Source: Flavimaribacter sp039888615 (GTDB lineage: Bacteria > Pseudomonadota > Alphaproteobacteria > Rhizobiales > Rhizobiaceae). Taken from it: 64,000 nt of DNA. Below are positions 62,643 to 64,000 of the stretch, in pieces. The notes under the pieces were generated by a model. That model ran no database searches and was not told the DNA's origin. It worked only from the letters and a program-made list of their open reading frames with translations. Position 1 is the first letter of the stretch, and every line of letters starts with the position of its first letter. The translations under genes and the position numbers were made by a program. The stretch is from NCBI GenBank assembly GCA_039888615.1, contig JBDQQS010000001.1, one strand, 5' to 3'.

Positions 62643-64000
62643 ATGGCAATTGTGGAAACAAGTGGTAAAGAGATGGTTCGTTGGCGCGAACTTATCAAAA
62701 CAGGTCATGCGTCAGCGCTTGTTCTTGTATGTCTCGGGATCTGGTTGCACGCCGCTGATGGATTGCTTGTCGCCACCATGATGCCGGCAATTGTAGCTGA
62801 TATCGGCGGAATTGGCGCGTTGCCCTGGAATATTGCTCTCTACGAAGTGGGGTCCATTGTATCCGGCGCAGCCAGCGGTCTCCTGACAACGCGCTATGGC
62901 GTAAAGACGCCAATGGCCGTAGCTGCGTTTCTCTTTTCGGTCGGGTGTCTGGTCAGTGCTTTTGCTCCATCCATGAATGTTGTTCTGGCTGGCCGATTGT
63001 TCCAGGGTTTCGGCGGCGGCGGCATGATGGCGATGTCTTTTGTATCCATTGCAACCCTGTTTCCGTCGCGCCTCACAGGTCGTGTGATTGCGGTTATCTC
63101 GGCGCTTTGGGGTGTTGCATCGTTCGTAGGACCGGTTCTTGGCGCGCTGTTTGTTGAATACCTTTCATGGAGAGCCGGATTCTTCGCCTTCGCCGGACAA
63201 GGCATATTCTTGGCGGTCTGGATAGCATCCAGCAGTCGCATACGGAGCACCGCTGCAGACACTGGTGACAACAGTCCGTTTCCAATCCGGCGTTTGCTGT
63301 GGTTGACCGCTTCCATTGTCTCGATTGCCTGGGCCGGCATTGAGGTGTCGTTGCTCAAAACGACCGCCTTCGTGGCTCTCGCCCTCCTGCTTCTGTTCCG
63401 CTTTTTACAGCTCGATATGGCGTCAGGCAATAACAGGCTACTTCCCAGAAATCCCGTCGATGTCAGACGGGCGACAAACGCCGCTCTTGCAGTCGTATTC
63501 TGTTTTTCAGCGGCTACGATTGCCATTGGACTTTACGGACCAGTTCTCATGATGGCCGTGCACGGCGTATCCATCCTGACAGCAGGATCTGTGCTTTTAT
63601 GCGAATCCATCGCGTGGTCGGTCATGGCAGTGATCGTATCCGGTATTTCGGAGCGACACGACAGGACGATGGCGGCCATCGGGATGTGCATCGTCGCGTC
63701 AAGTATCGCCTGCCTGGCCTGGTCCATTCCGCATGGTCCGATATGGTTCATTTTCATATCCGCAATTCTCATGGGCAGCGGTTACGGAATGGCGTGGACG
63801 TTTATTCTCAGAGTGGCGACACAGACGGCGGATGAGGATGACGTTAGCAGAGTGTCTGGCGCTATGCCGACGATTCAGAGGCTGGGTTTCGCATTCGGCG
63901 CAGCCTATTTGGGGATCGTCGCCAATTCATCCGGAATAGCCGCGATGGGTGTTGCAGGCAGACCGGAGCCAATAGCTATAGCGGTATTCGCAGCCCCACT
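62643..64000 (+). CDS. MFS transporter, truncated by the window end
   Basis: An open frame from ATG 62643 runs past the end (452 codons seen). Multiple membrane helices and MFS signatures are visible: GLLVATMMPAIVADIGG in helix 1, a loop GLLTTRYGVKTPMAV after helix 2, and AGRLFQGFGGGGMMAMSF in helix 4, typical of the DHA (drug:H+ antiporter) group. Substrate unknown. Divergent from the aldo/keto reductase gene. The true start could also be the ATG at 62673. Confidence 0.85.
   Translation, partial: MAIVETSGKEMVRWRELIKTGHASALVLVCLGIWLHAADGLLVATMMPAIVADIGGIGALPWNIALYEVGSIVSGAASGLLTTRYGVKTPMAVAAFLFSVGCLVSAFAPSMNVVLAGRLFQGFGGGGMMAMSFVSIATLFPSRLTGRVIAVISALWGVASFVGPVLGALFVEYLSWRAGFFAFAGQGIFLAVWIASSSRIRSTAADTGDNSPFPIRRLLWLTASIVSIAWAGIEVSLLKTTAFVALALLLLFRFLQLDMASGNNRLLPRNPVDVRRATNAALAVVFCFSAATIAIGLYGPVLMMAVHGVSILTAGSVLLCESIAWSVMAVIVSGISERHDRTMAAIGMCIVASSIACLAWSIPHGPIWFIFISAILMGSGYGMAWTFILRVATQTADEDDVSRVSGAMPTIQRLGFAFGAAYLGIVANSSGIAAMGVAGRPEPIAIAVFAAP

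Overview
The window is chromosomal DNA of an alphaproteobacterium, most probably a member of the Hyphomicrobiales (Rhizobiales). Evidence: an HWE-type histidine kinase behind a sigma-EcfG-like promoter, an NDUFS4-like complex I subunit beside tRNA-Arg, DUF1489 and DUF2336 proteins, a phasin, a ClpS-ClpA pair, a SUF iron-sulfur operon, and a D,D-carboxypeptidase carrying a SPOR domain. Coding density is high. I see no insertion sequence, integrase, CRISPR array, rRNA or replication origin.

Layout. 1-5.2 kb: terminator, secreted DUF192 protein, tRNA-Pro(TGG), hybrid HWE kinase, a structured non-coding stretch, a cupin, an unknown protein, tRNA-Arg(TCT) and the NDUFS4-like subunit. 5.5-9.7 kb (minus strand): DEAD-box helicase, M23 peptidase, DUF455 protein and Bcp peroxiredoxin. 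9.8-16.9 kb: a giant AsmA-like envelope protein, an intergenic 45-bp repeat, tyrS, anmK and an alpha/beta hydrolase. 17-24.2 kb: a complete SUF assembly line (cysteine desulfurase, sufB, sufC, sufD, sufS, a DUF59 protein, an A-type carrier). 24.2-31.3 kb: an SRPBCC protein, a TRAP transporter (DctP-Q-M), mgsA with a threonine dehydratase-like gene, mgtE, and a MerR regulator behind a perfect 20-bp palindrome. 31.3-38.6 kb: a DUF1624 membrane protein, a likely 33-aa membrane peptide with its own terminator, L-serine dehydratase, DUF1489, a VWA protein and membrane J-domain protein pair, D,D-carboxypeptidase and phasin. 38.8-50.3 kb: clpS-clpA plus a HEAT-like protein, azlC-azlD, patatin, hisI, folE, a NifU-like scaffold, yidD, thrS, a secreted protein and a nitroreductase.

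50.3-64 kb is more accessory: CitE-like lyase, DUF2336, an AT-rich stretch with an unusual epimerase, a GMC oxidoreductase, a DUF6362-like protein, a D-lyxose isomerase plus PfkB kinase pair, SoxR overlapping a VanX-like dipeptidase, a decayed lemA-DUF2207 locus, an aldo/keto reductase and an MFS transporter cut off by the window end.

No clearly new defence or mobile system is visible. The items most worth a second look are the decayed lemA-DUF2207 locus, the EcfG-like promoter in front of the HWE kinase, the VWA plus J-domain pair, the LiuR-type palindrome, the 33-aa membrane peptide, the 45-bp-period repeat, and the structured stretch at 3.4-3.5 kb.
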